64,000 nucleotides of DNA from JAHEZL01 sp964406465 (GTDB taxonomy: Bacteria > Bacteroidota > Bacteroidia > Flavobacteriales_C > GCA-002722245). The DNA is taken from assembly GCA_964406465.1 (NCBI GenBank), contig CAYORT010000001.1:248001-312000 (forward strand). The letters are read 5' to 3'. Made by a program: the position numbers and the translations under genes. Shown here in pieces: positions 49,881-58,120 of this stretch (position 1 is its first letter; each line of letters opens with the position of its first letter). The notes beneath the pieces were generated by a model, which saw only the letters and a program-made list of their open reading frames with translations, was not told where the DNA came from and did not search any database.

Positions 49881-50504
49881 ATGAGAGTTGCTTTTATTTC
49901 TGATACACACAATCGCCACCAACAAGTTGTTTTACCCAGTGCAGATATTTTGATTCATGCTGGTGATGTGTCGGGAAGAGGAACTCAAAAAGAAATTGAA
50001 GATTTCCTAGTTTGGTTTTCTTCACAGCCGCATAAGTACAAGATTTTTATAGCAGGAAATCACGATTTTTTTATTCAACAAAATCCAGAAAAATTTCAAA
50101 GTATTTTGCCTAAAAATGTAATTTATCTGCAAGATGAATTGGTGGAAATTGAGGGCAAAAAGATTTATGGTAGTCCATGGACACCTCGATTTATGAATTG
50201 GGCTTTCATGAGAGAGAAAGGTCGCGATATAAGCTTGGTATGGAAGAAGATTCCCAGCAATATTGATGTTTTGATTACTCATGGTCCGGCTTTCGGTTTT
50301 CATGATGAAGTGTACACCGGAATTCAAGTAGGATGCGAAGATTTGGCACTTGAGCTCGAAAGGATAAAACCAAAATACTTTTTGTTTGGGCATATACATG
50401 AGTGTTATGGCGTAACAGAGAGAGGCGGAATTACCTTTATGAATGGCGCTGTTTTAAATGAAAGATATGTGTTACAAAACGCACCATTAGTTTTCAATCT
50501 GTAA
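49881..50504 (+). CDS. Metallophosphoesterase
   Basis: 207 residues, calcineurin-like fold. Metal-binding motifs in order: FISDTHNRH, HAGDVSGRG, AGNHDFF, THGPAFGFHDE and GHIHECYG. The His after the THG motif (HDE) resembles the eukaryotic MPPED1/2-like group. Substrate unknown. It overlaps nothing, but the glycosyltransferase start follows after 2 bp. Confidence 0.9.
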   Translation: MRVAFISDTHNRHQQVVLPSADILIHAGDVSGRGTQKEIEDFLVWFSSQPHKYKIFIAGNHDFFIQQNPEKFQSILPKNVIYLQDELVEIEGKKIYGSPWTPRFMNWAFMREKGRDISLVWKKIPSNIDVLITHGPAFGFHDEVYTGIQVGCEDLALELERIKPKYFLFGHIHECYGVTERGGITFMNGAVLNERYVLQNAPLVFNL

Positions 50505-50506
50505 GT

Positions 50507-51445
50507 ATGAAAAATTTAGCACCTATAGTTTTATTTGCTTACAACCGTCCGCAGCACACCTTGCAAACTTTGCAATCATTGGCAAAAAATATTTATGCCG
50601 ATGCGTCAACCTTAATTGTTTTTTGTGATGGCGCTAAGAAAGATGCGAACCAAGAAGATTTAGATAAGATAGCGGAGGTGCGCAAAATAGTAAAATCGCA
50701 ATCTTGGTGTAAAGATTTAAAAGTTATTGAGGGGCTAGAGAATAAAGGTTTAGCAAATTCAATCATTGAAGGGGTAAGCCAGGTGGTAAATCAATATGGG
50801 AAAATAATTGTATTGGAAGATGATTTGCTGACCTCTAAGTATTTTTTAAAATTCATGAATGAAGCATTAAATACTTATGAATTAGAGGAGAAAGTGTTAA
50901 GTGTGGGGGCTTGTAATTTTTTTGCACGAGACGAAAAAACACCCGAGACTTTTTTTGTTCCAATACCCGACTGTTGGGGCTGGGCAACATGGAATGATAG
51001 ATGGAAATTGTTTGAGAAGGATGGAAGTAAATTACTTGCTCAGCTCAAAGAGCGATCTCTTCTCGACGATTTCAATTTGCATGGCGCATACAATTATCAG
51101 CAAATGCTTGAAGACCAAATTGCTGGCAAAAATAATTCATGGGCTATAAGATGGCAGGCGGTTGCTTATTTAACAGGCAAACTCTCCTTGTATCCAAAGT
51201 ACGCCAAAACATTTAATTCGGGCTTTGATAGCAGTGCCACACATACTAGTTCTTTTAGGCAAATATTCGATACCAGAGAGATGTTGCCTTACGATACAAA
51301 AGTGGATAAAATGGAAGTCAATGTTTTGCCTTCTGTGATGCATCAAATGATAAAAGGAAATGCACTAGCTAGCGGCAAAATTAGCCAAGAGTCTGCGTCG
51401 AGTAGAATTTTAACTTTTCTCAAAAGAAAACTAAAAATAACATAG
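50507..51445 (+). CDS. Glycosyltransferase, GT2-like
   Basis: 312 residues. The N-terminus PIVLFAYNRPQHTLQTLQSL is typical of GT-A nucleotide-sugar binding, and VLEDDLLTSKYFL carries the acidic metal site. A Trp-rich segment (CWGWATWNDRW) follows, as in family 2-like transferases. No membrane helices. It is probably a cytoplasmic sugar transferase for cell-surface glycan, heading the 50.5-54.7 kb cluster. Confidence 0.82.
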   Translation: MKNLAPIVLFAYNRPQHTLQTLQSLAKNIYADASTLIVFCDGAKKDANQEDLDKIAEVRKIVKSQSWCKDLKVIEGLENKGLANSIIEGVSQVVNQYGKIIVLEDDLLTSKYFLKFMNEALNTYELEEKVLSVGACNFFARDEKTPETFFVPIPDCWGWATWNDRWKLFEKDGSKLLAQLKERSLLDDFNLHGAYNYQQMLEDQIAGKNNSWAIRWQAVAYLTGKLSLYPKYAKTFNSGFDSSATHTSSFRQIFDTREMLPYDTKVDKMEVNVLPSVMHQMIKGNALASGKISQESASSRILTFLKRKLKIT

Positions 51446-51457
51446 TATCTTTAGCGA

Positions 51458-52429
51458 ATGCACTTGGATTTTTGCACCATATTTAATCATCATTACTTAA
51501 GCAGGGCTTACGCGATGTACGCTTCTTTGAAGAAGCATTGCGATAGCTTTCATATTTATGCTTACGTTTTGGATGATGAATGTTTGCAATATTTCTCTTC
51601 AGGTGAATTTCCAAGTTTAACTGCTTTACCAATTTCTGATATCGAGGATGAAGAATTGCTTAGAGTGAAGTCAGATAGAACTTTAGGCGAGTATTGTTGG
51701 ACTTGCACTCCTTCTTTGATTTTGGGTACCATCAAAAAGTATAATTTGTCGCATTGTACCTATATCGATGCCGACTTGTATTTCTATCAGAATCCTAAAG
51801 TATTGGTAGAGGAGATGGGCAATAAATCGGTATTAATTACTCCCCATAATTTTTCTAAAGAATACCATGAGGCCATTAAGTTTGGTAAGTATTGCATACA
51901 GTTCATGACATTTAAAAACGATGAATATGCCATGAAAGCTTTGCTTTGGTGGCGCAATGCTTGTATTGATTGGTGCTACAATCGATTAGAAGATGGTAAG
52001 TTTGGTGATCAATTGTATTTAGATGATTGGCTTACTCGTTTTGAAAATATTCATGAATCACAGCATGAAGGAATTTTGGCTCCTTGGAACAATTTAAGTT
52101 TCGAAGTGGTGAGAGAAGGCAATCAATTTGTGGTTGTAAACAATGAAACTAAAAAGCGTTCACCGCTAATTTTTTATCATTATCACGGGTTTAAATTTAT
52201 CGAGGAAAGATATCATATTTTTAAATCCTATCTGTTTAGAAGAATGAAAATTGATTATGGAAGTTTTCAGGTTTCTAAATCAGCCAATACTTTGCTGTAT
52301 GGCCCTTATAGTGAGCATTTAAAAAACAAGGCGTCAATCGTGCGTGTCAATATGGAAGATGATATAGATGTGGAAGGAGTTGTAGTGTACGAGAGAAATT
52401 TTGAAAATATCTTTAAAAGTAATTCGTGA
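51458..52429 (+). CDS. Glycosyltransferase with DxD motif
   Basis: 323 residues, GT-A fold. The start LDFCTIFNHHYLSRAYAMY and the DAD metal motif in YIDADLYFYQN near residue 105 resemble GT8/nucleotide-diphospho-sugar transferases. A later GDQLYLDDW segment and an HYHGFKF motif, possibly acceptor binding, follow. It overlaps the methyltransferase gene by 4 bp. TATCTTTA lies 4 bases upstream of its ATG, but it can also be read from the upstream transcript (12-bp gap). Confidence 0.85.
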   Translation: MHLDFCTIFNHHYLSRAYAMYASLKKHCDSFHIYAYVLDDECLQYFSSGEFPSLTALPISDIEDEELLRVKSDRTLGEYCWTCTPSLILGTIKKYNLSHCTYIDADLYFYQNPKVLVEEMGNKSVLITPHNFSKEYHEAIKFGKYCIQFMTFKNDEYAMKALLWWRNACIDWCYNRLEDGKFGDQLYLDDWLTRFENIHESQHEGILAPWNNLSFEVVREGNQFVVVNNETKKRSPLIFYHYHGFKFIEERYHIFKSYLFRRMKIDYGSFQVSKSANTLLYGPYSEHLKNKASIVRVNMEDDIDVEGVVVYERNFENIFKSNS

Positions 52430-53256
52430 GAAAGTTGTTGAATTTAGGTTGTGGAACACGTTTTCACAAGGATTGGATCAATGTTGATATTCAGTCGAAT
52501 AACGAGCATGTAATTGCACATGATTTAAAAAAGGGAATTCCTTTTGGTGACAATGAATTTGACATGGTTTACCATTCACATGTACTTGAGCATATTCCCA
52601 AAAATGAGGCTCAGAATTTTTTAAAAGAATGTGTTCGTGTTTTAAAACCTGGGGGCATTTTAAGAATAGTGATCCCCGATTTGGAGCAAATCACAAGAAA
52701 GTACATCGCTTTATTGGAGAAAGGAGTTAAATCACCTGAAGACCAAGAAAATTGGGAAAATTACCAATGGATTTTGATTGAGATGTACGACCAAACCGTG
52801 CGCACAAAATCGGGTGGAGAGATGCTCAATTTCTTGAAGAAGAAAAATATTGTAAATCAAGATTTTATTATTGAGCGTTGTGGCACAGAAGTGAAAAATA
52901 TCTGGGAAGAATTAGCGAAAAATGATGCGAATATAGCTCAGCCATCGTTCGTAAAGAAAGTATTTTGGTTTCTCAAATACGGTCAATATAGAATGGATAC
53001 CATTCATTCATTTCTTTTTCCAAAGCGTCATCAGTTGTTCTTAGATGCTCGGTTTAGAAATTCTGGTGAAATTCATCAATGGATGTACGACAGATATTCT
53101 ATTAAGCATTTAATGACCTCATTGAATTTAAAGGATGTAAAAGCATTTGGCGCCGTTGATAGCCATTTAGAATCATGGTCCGATTATCGTTTAGACAATG
53201 AGGCAAACGGTTCTACCTATAAGCCCGATTCACTTTTTATGGAGGGTATTAAGTAA
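52426..53256 (+). CDS. SAM-dependent methyltransferase
   Basis: 276 residues, class I fold. Motif I is LNLGCGTRFHKDWINVD, followed by VYHSHVLEHIPKNEA and VLKPGGILRIVIPD, as in Methyltransf_11. About 150 further residues form an extension that may bind the sugar acceptor. The start is GTG, overlapping the glycosyltransferase stop by 4 bp. Membership in the glycan cluster suggests methylation of a sugar. Confidence 0.88.
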   Translation: MRKLLNLGCGTRFHKDWINVDIQSNNEHVIAHDLKKGIPFGDNEFDMVYHSHVLEHIPKNEAQNFLKECVRVLKPGGILRIVIPDLEQITRKYIALLEKGVKSPEDQENWENYQWILIEMYDQTVRTKSGGEMLNFLKKKNIVNQDFIIERCGTEVKNIWEELAKNDANIAQPSFVKKVFWFLKYGQYRMDTIHSFLFPKRHQLFLDARFRNSGEIHQWMYDRYSIKHLMTSLNLKDVKAFGAVDSHLESWSDYRLDNEANGSTYKPDSLFMEGIK

Positions 53257-53288
53257 AATTTGTATATTTCAAGCCTCAAAGAGATAAG

Positions 53289-53666
53289 ATGGCTTATATT
53301 TTAAACTTAAATACATTCTCCGATTCAAGGGGTAAATTAACAGTTATTGAGAAGATATTGCCTTTTGAAATTAAAAGGGTGTTTTATATTCATAGTGTTA
53401 TCAACCCAATGTCTGAGCGCGGTAAACACCGTCATAAGAAAACGCAGATGGCGGTAGTTTGTGTGAAAGGAAGCTGCAGAATTGTGAACAACGACGGTAC
53501 ATCAGAAAGAGAGTATTATTTAAACAATCCCGAAACTTGTTTAATATTGGAACCAAAAGATTGGCATTATATGTATGCTTTTAGTTTTGATGCAGTATTG
53601 TTGGTGATGGCTTCTGAATATTTTGATGTGGACGATTATATCTACGATAAATATTTACCTGAATGA
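53289..53666 (+). CDS. FdtA-like sugar 3,4-ketoisomerase (cupin)
   Basis: 125-residue cupin of the WxcM-like group. Typical features: DSRGKLTVIEK, VFYIHSVINPMSERGKHRHKK with metal-like His residues, VVCVKGSCRIV, then EPKDWHYM. FdtA/QdtA convert dTDP-4-keto-6-deoxyglucose to the 3-keto isomer. Its stop overlaps the start of a DegT aminotransferase, as in dTDP-Fuc3N/Qui3N pathways. The exact epimer cannot be told. Confidence 0.9.
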   Translation: MAYILNLNTFSDSRGKLTVIEKILPFEIKRVFYIHSVINPMSERGKHRHKKTQMAVVCVKGSCRIVNNDGTSEREYYLNNPETCLILEPKDWHYMYAFSFDAVLLVMASEYFDVDDYIYDKYLPE

Positions 53667-54748
53667 TCGAATACGAGAATCTCAAGAAGTCGAATCTAAA
53701 ATTCCATTCGGAATTCGAGAAATCATTTCAAAAGAATCTTACTGAAGGTAGATTTGTTTTGGCGCAAAACGTGCAAGATTTCGAACGAAATTTTGCCGCC
53801 TACTGTGGTGTTAAAAATTGTGTTGGAGTGGCATCGGGATTAGATGCACTTTTTTTTGCGGTTAAAGCTCTCGATTTGCCTAAAGGTTCGGAAGTGTTGG
53901 TGCCGGCAAATACTTATATAGCTTCCATTTTGGGTGTTGTTAATGCGGGATTCAAAGCGGTTTTAGTGGAACCTGATATCAAAACTTACAATATTTCTCC
54001 TTCAGAAATTGAACGCAAAATCACATCGAAGACAAAGGCCATTATGGTGGTTCATTTGTACGGTAAATTGTGCGACATGAAGGCGATTATGGCAATAGCG
54101 AAGAAGCATAAACTTAAATTGATAGAAGATTGTGCTCAGGCGCACGGCGCTGCTTACAAAGGAAAGCGTGCTGGAAGTTTTGGAGATGCCGCTGCATTTA
54201 GCTTTTATCCTACAAAGAATTTAGGCGCATTGGGCGATGGTGGTGCTCTCACAAGCAATGATAGTAAGCTTGCCAGTCAGTTTAAATTGCTAAGAAATTA
54301 CGGGTCGGTTGAGAGATATAAAAATGAAATTTTAGGATATAATTCGCGCTTAGACGATATTCAGGCTGGTTTTTTAAACGTGAAATTGAAGGCTCTTGAT
54401 GTGCTTACAGAACACAAAAGAAAACTTGCTCAAATATATTTGTCTCAGCTTAAATCAGATTTTATTCTTCCTTCTGTAAACAAAGATTATTATGACGTTT
54501 ACCACATTTTTAATGTTCGACACGAAAAGCGAGATGCCTTAAGAAGTTATTTGTTAAAGAACGAGATCCAAACTGATATACATTATCCTGTTGCGCCACA
54601 TCATCAGCCAGCTTTAAAATCATTGTATAGGGGTAGAAAATTTCCCGTTTCTGAAGAAATTCATGCCACAACATTGAGTTTACCAATTGCTTATTTTCAT
54701 ACCGAAAAGGATATTGAAAAGGTGGTGAAGGTGATGAATAAATTTTAA
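53663..54748 (+). CDS. DegT/DnrJ/EryC1/StrS sugar aminotransferase
   Basis: 361 residues, PLP-dependent. Cofactor motifs: GVASGLDALFF near 55, EDCAQAHGA (Asp contacting the pyridine N) near 155 and the Schiff-base Lys in FYPTKNLGALGDGGA near 183. The C-terminal HIFNVRH and LSLPIAYFH are usual. With the preceding FdtA-like gene it should make a dTDP-3-amino-3,6-dideoxyhexose for the surface glycan. The earlier steps (rmlA, rmlB) are not in the window. Confidence 0.93.
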   Translation: MIEYENLKKSNLKFHSEFEKSFQKNLTEGRFVLAQNVQDFERNFAAYCGVKNCVGVASGLDALFFAVKALDLPKGSEVLVPANTYIASILGVVNAGFKAVLVEPDIKTYNISPSEIERKITSKTKAIMVVHLYGKLCDMKAIMAIAKKHKLKLIEDCAQAHGAAYKGKRAGSFGDAAAFSFYPTKNLGALGDGGALTSNDSKLASQFKLLRNYGSVERYKNEILGYNSRLDDIQAGFLNVKLKALDVLTEHKRKLAQIYLSQLKSDFILPSVNKDYYDVYHIFNVRHEKRDALRSYLLKNEIQTDIHYPVAPHHQPALKSLYRGRKFPVSEEIHATTLSLPIAYFHTEKDIEKVVKVMNKF

Positions 54749-54792
54749 TCTCTTTTGATTAATGCTAAAGTGTGCTTACATTTGCTAAGTGC

Positions 54793-54876
54793 GCCCGGGT
54801 GGCGAAATTGGTAGACGTACCATCTTGAGGGGGTGGCGCTCGCAAGGGCATAAGAGTTCGAGTCTCTTTCCGGGCA
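54793..54876 (+). tRNA. tRNA-Leu (anticodon GAG)
   Basis: 84 nt cloverleaf: acceptor GCCCGGG with TCCGGGC plus discriminator A, D-arm GGCGAAATTGG, anticodon stem CCATC/GGTGG with loop TTGAGGG (anticodon GAG), a long variable arm as in class II tRNAs and T-arm AAGAG TTCGAGT CTCTT. CCA is not encoded. Confidence 0.93.
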
Positions 54877-54878
54877 CA

Positions 54879-54932
54879 AAAATCAGAGTGAGAGTGAGAA
54901 GTGAGAGCAATCACGAACACTCTGATTTTTCT
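54879..54932. terminator. Terminator after tRNA-Leu
   Basis: AAAATCAGAGTG (54879-54890) pairs with CACTCTGATTTT (54918-54929), followed by T residues. It lies between the tRNA and the convergent rpe gene, so it may serve both. Confidence 0.7.
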
Positions 54933-54953
54933 CTAATCTCATAATCACTCTTC

Positions 54954-55601
54954 TTATTTCTTCAACTCGGCAATAGTCGCCAATGGATCTTTCGACGCAA
55001 AAACCGCATTGCCAGCTACCATTGCGTTTACGCCCACTTCAACTAATTTTTTGTAATTGTTTAAACCAACACCACCATCAATTTCAATTAATGCTTTACT
55101 TCCTTTATCTGTCATTAATTGTTTAAGCTTTTTCACTTTATCGTAGGTGTTCTCTATAAATTTTTGTCCGCCAAATCCTGGGTTTACCGACATAATCAGC
55201 ACCAAATCCACATCGCAAATGATATCTTCCAACAAATGCACCGGGGTATGCGGATTTAAGGCAACGCCAGCCTTCATTCCTTCGGCTTTTATGGCTTGAA
55301 TGGTTCGGTGAAGATGCGTGCAAGCTTCGTAGTGAACGGTTAAAATATCGGCACCAATTTGTTTGAAAGTGGAAATATATCTTTCTGGCTTAATAATCAT
55401 TAAATGCACATCAAGTGGCTTCTTAGCATGTTTTTTTATGGCTTCGATAACCGGCATGCCAAATGAGATATTTGGCACAAATTCACCGTCCATCACATCA
55501 ATATGAAACCAATCGGCCGAGCTGTTATTCACCAACTCGATATCTCTTTGAAGATTTGCAAAATCGGCAGCTAAAATAGATGGAGCAATAATGTGCGACA
55601 T
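54954..55601 (-). CDS. rpe: Ribulose-phosphate 3-epimerase
   Basis: 215-residue TIM barrel of the pentose phosphate pathway. Motifs: APSILAADFANL at the start, HIDVMDGEFVPNISFG with metal His/Asp, HLMI, MSVNPGFGGQKF and IEIDGGV, then a final MVAGNAVF. Length and residues are standard. Confidence 0.96.
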   Translation of the reverse strand: MSHIIAPSILAADFANLQRDIELVNNSSADWFHIDVMDGEFVPNISFGMPVIEAIKKHAKKPLDVHLMIIKPERYISTFKQIGADILTVHYEACTHLHRTIQAIKAEGMKAGVALNPHTPVHLLEDIICDVDLVLIMSVNPGFGGQKFIENTYDKVKKLKQLMTDKGSKALIEIDGGVGLNNYKKLVEVGVNAMVAGNAVFASKDPLATIAELKK

Positions 55602-55628
55602 AAGTTAAAATTTATGGGGTAAATTTAG

Positions 55629-55656
55629 GTCTAAAGTTTAAAGTTCAAAGACTAAA
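55629..55656. repeat. Heptamer repeat, site C
   Basis: Units GTCTAAA, GTTTAAA, GTTCAAA, GACTAAA in register, between rpe and the rpoD terminator. Confidence 0.65.
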
Positions 55657-55674
55657 GAGAAATGATTTATAAAC

Positions 55675-55706
55675 AAAAAACCCTCTGTTACTAACGGAGG
55701 GTTTTT
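55675..55706 (-). terminator. Terminator of rpoD
   Basis: Minus strand: CCCTCCGTTA pairs with TAACAGAGGG (one G-U pair) and is followed by a T-run, 22 bases past the rpoD stop. Confidence 0.85.
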
Positions 55707-55727
55707 GATTGGTTGTAAGAAAAGTAG

Positions 55728-56597
55728 TTAACCAAGATATTTTGAAAGCAGTGCACTTCGTGAAGAGTGTTTCAATCTGCGCAGAGCTTTTTCTTTTATT
55801 TGTCGAACTCTCTCTCTAGTTAAATCAAATTTTTCTCCAATTTCTTCTAGAGTAAGTGAGGCATTTTCAGAACCTAATCCAAAATAAAGTGAAATTACAT
55901 CGGCTTCTCTTGGCGTTAATGTATCTAATGTTCTTTTTATCTCTTCTTTGAGTGATTCATCAAGTAATTTGAAGTCGGGGCGCGGACTGTCATCGCTTGT
56001 CATCAAATCATACATGTTTCCTGCATCGGCATCATCGCCAAGTGGCGCATCCATCGAGACATGTCGGGTATTGCTTTTTAAAGATTCACGCACTTCTTCA
56101 ATGGGTAAATCAAGTACTTCTGCGATTTCATCAGCAGATGGCTCTCTCTCAAACTCTTGTTCTAAGTTTGAAAAAGTTTTGTTGATTTTATTAATTGAAC
56201 CAATTTTATTCAATGGCAAACGCACTATTCTCGATTGTTCGGCTAATGCTTGCAATATCGATTGACGAATCCACCATACGGCGTATGAAATGAATTTAAA
56301 CCCTCTTGTTTCATCGAATCTTTGCGCGGCTTTGATTAGTCCTAAATTACCTTCGTTGATAAGATCACTTAGAGTTAATCCTTGGTTTTGATATTGTTTA
56401 GATACCGACACCACAAAACGTAAGTTTGCTCTGGTTAATTTTTCCAAGGCCTTTGCATCGCCTTGCTTAATTCTTTTAGCCAATTCAACTTCTTGCTCCG
56501 CGGTAATCAGTCCCTCTTTACTAATCTCATGCAGATATTTATCTAAAGAAATGGTTTCCCTGTTGGTAACCTGCTTGGTGATTTTTAGTTGTCTCAT
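55728..56597 (-). CDS. rpoD: Primary RNA polymerase sigma factor RpoD
   Basis: 289 residues, the short primary sigma form characteristic of Bacteroidota, lacking the long region 1.1. Region 1.2 contains SLDKYLHEIS; region 2 has LTRANLRFVVSVSKQYQNQG, LINEGNLGLIKAAQRFD and FISYAVWWIRQSI; region 3 follows; region 4 ends with LTLEEIGEKFDLTRERVRQI. It recognises the TTG/TAnnTTTG promoters seen across the window. Own terminator downstream. Confidence 0.96.
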   Translation of the reverse strand: MRQLKITKQVTNRETISLDKYLHEISKEGLITAEQEVELAKRIKQGDAKALEKLTRANLRFVVSVSKQYQNQGLTLSDLINEGNLGLIKAAQRFDETRGFKFISYAVWWIRQSILQALAEQSRIVRLPLNKIGSINKINKTFSNLEQEFEREPSADEIAEVLDLPIEEVRESLKSNTRHVSMDAPLGDDADAGNMYDLMTSDDSPRPDFKLLDESLKEEIKRTLDTLTPREADVISLYFGLGSENASLTLEEIGEKFDLTRERVRQIKEKALRRLKHSSRSALLSKYLG

Positions 56598-56779
56598 GCT
56601 AAATTGGTATTATAATATTGTTGATTCGTAGTAAGAAAATGTACATCTATCGAAACGCTTAAAGGCTATTTAAAGTTTCATCATTTTTGAATTACTTAAT
56701 AACTTTTTCTTGTAACCTTTTTTGTATAACGTGTATGTAGCCAATTGTTATTTTGTTAGATTTATTAAAATTTGTTGCC

Positions 56780-58120
56780 ATGAAAAATATCTTGTTGTTA
56801 GGTGCGGGTAGAAGTAGTTCGGTTTTGTTGGATTATTTTAAAGAACATGCCGAATCTCTAAATTGGAAGATTAATGTTGCCGATTTATCCCTAAATCATG
56901 CCAAGGAAGTAGTAAACAATCACGCAGCTTTTTCCTTTCACGATCTATCGAAAGACAGCACTATAAAAGATCAATTAATAGCGCAAAGCGACATCGTAAT
57001 ATCAATGCTGCCTGCCAATTGTCATATTGAAATTGCTCAACTATGTATCAAGCACAAAAAGCATTTGGTTACGGCTTCATATGTGTCTAAAGAAATGAAG
57101 GCCATGGAAAATGAAGTGAAGGAGAATGGATTGATTTTTATGAATGAATGTGGGTTAGATCCTGGTATTGATCATCTTTCTGCAATGAAGATTATTGATG
57201 AGCTAAAAGAAGAGGGCATGACTATTCATGGTTTTGAGTCTTTTTGTGGCGGTTTGGTAGCTCCTTCTTGCGATGATAATCCATGGAGATATAAATTTAC
57301 GTGGAATCCTAGAAATGTGGTGATAGCTGGGCAAGGAGGTGCAGCTAAGTTTTTGCAAGAGGGAACCTATAAGTATATTCCTTATCATAAATTGTTTAGA
57401 AGAACCGAAGTGATCGACATTGAAGGTTACGGTAAGTTTGAGGGTTACGCCAATCGCGATTCGTTAAGTTATATTGATATTTATGGATTGCAGGGAATAA
57501 AGACGATGTTTCGTGGTACTTTACGCAGATTGGGTTTTTGCAGAGCATGGGATTTGTTTGTTCAATTGGGGATGACCGATGATAGCTATACCATTCCAGA
57601 TAGTGATAAAATGACACATCGCCAGTTTATTAATTTGTTTTTGGCTTACAATCGTCACGATTCGGTTGAACTTAAATTAAAGCATTATTTGAAGCTTGAG
57701 CAAGATGATGTGGATATGTGGGAGAAGCTTGAGTATACTGGTATTTTTAGTCAGGAAAAGATTGGATTAAAGAATGCTACTCCAGCACAAATATTACAGC
57801 ATATCCTAGAAAAAAAGTGGAAATTGAAAGAACATGATAAAGACATGATCGTGATGTTCCATAAGTTTCATTATTTCGATAAGCAAAATAAGATGAATGA
57901 GCTCCACTCCTATTTGGTGGTGGAGGGAAGTGATCAAAATAGAACAGCCATGGCGAAAACGGTAGGTTTACCTATTGGTATTGTTACTAAGATGATACTC
58001 AATGGGGATATCATGCAAAGAGGTGTGATTGTTCCTGTTCATAAGGAGGTTTACCAACCTATCTTGAATGAACTTAAGAAATACAACATTCTTTTCACCG
58101 AAAAGAAGTTATCTAATTAG
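56780..58120 (+). CDS. Saccharopine dehydrogenase family protein
   Basis: 446 residues from the ATG at 56780; a TTG nine codons upstream is less likely because it precedes the Rossmann strand. The N-terminal NAD(P)-binding motif is ILLLGAGRSS, then VISMLPANCH and NECGLDPGIDHLSAM, as in saccharopine reductase-type enzymes. The C-terminal half has the catalytic-domain pattern (ESFCGGLVAP, NPWRYKFTWNPRNV). It would act in lysine metabolism. Without partner genes the direction is uncertain. It overlaps the convergent CHU_C gene by 12 bp. Confidence 0.9.
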   Translation: MKNILLLGAGRSSSVLLDYFKEHAESLNWKINVADLSLNHAKEVVNNHAAFSFHDLSKDSTIKDQLIAQSDIVISMLPANCHIEIAQLCIKHKKHLVTASYVSKEMKAMENEVKENGLIFMNECGLDPGIDHLSAMKIIDELKEEGMTIHGFESFCGGLVAPSCDDNPWRYKFTWNPRNVVIAGQGGAAKFLQEGTYKYIPYHKLFRRTEVIDIEGYGKFEGYANRDSLSYIDIYGLQGIKTMFRGTLRRLGFCRAWDLFVQLGMTDDSYTIPDSDKMTHRQFINLFLAYNRHDSVELKLKHYLKLEQDDVDMWEKLEYTGIFSQEKIGLKNATPAQILQHILEKKWKLKEHDKDMIVMFHKFHYFDKQNKMNELHSYLVVEGSDQNRTAMAKTVGLPIGIVTKMILNGDIMQRGVIVPVHKEVYQPILNELKKYNILFTEKKLSN

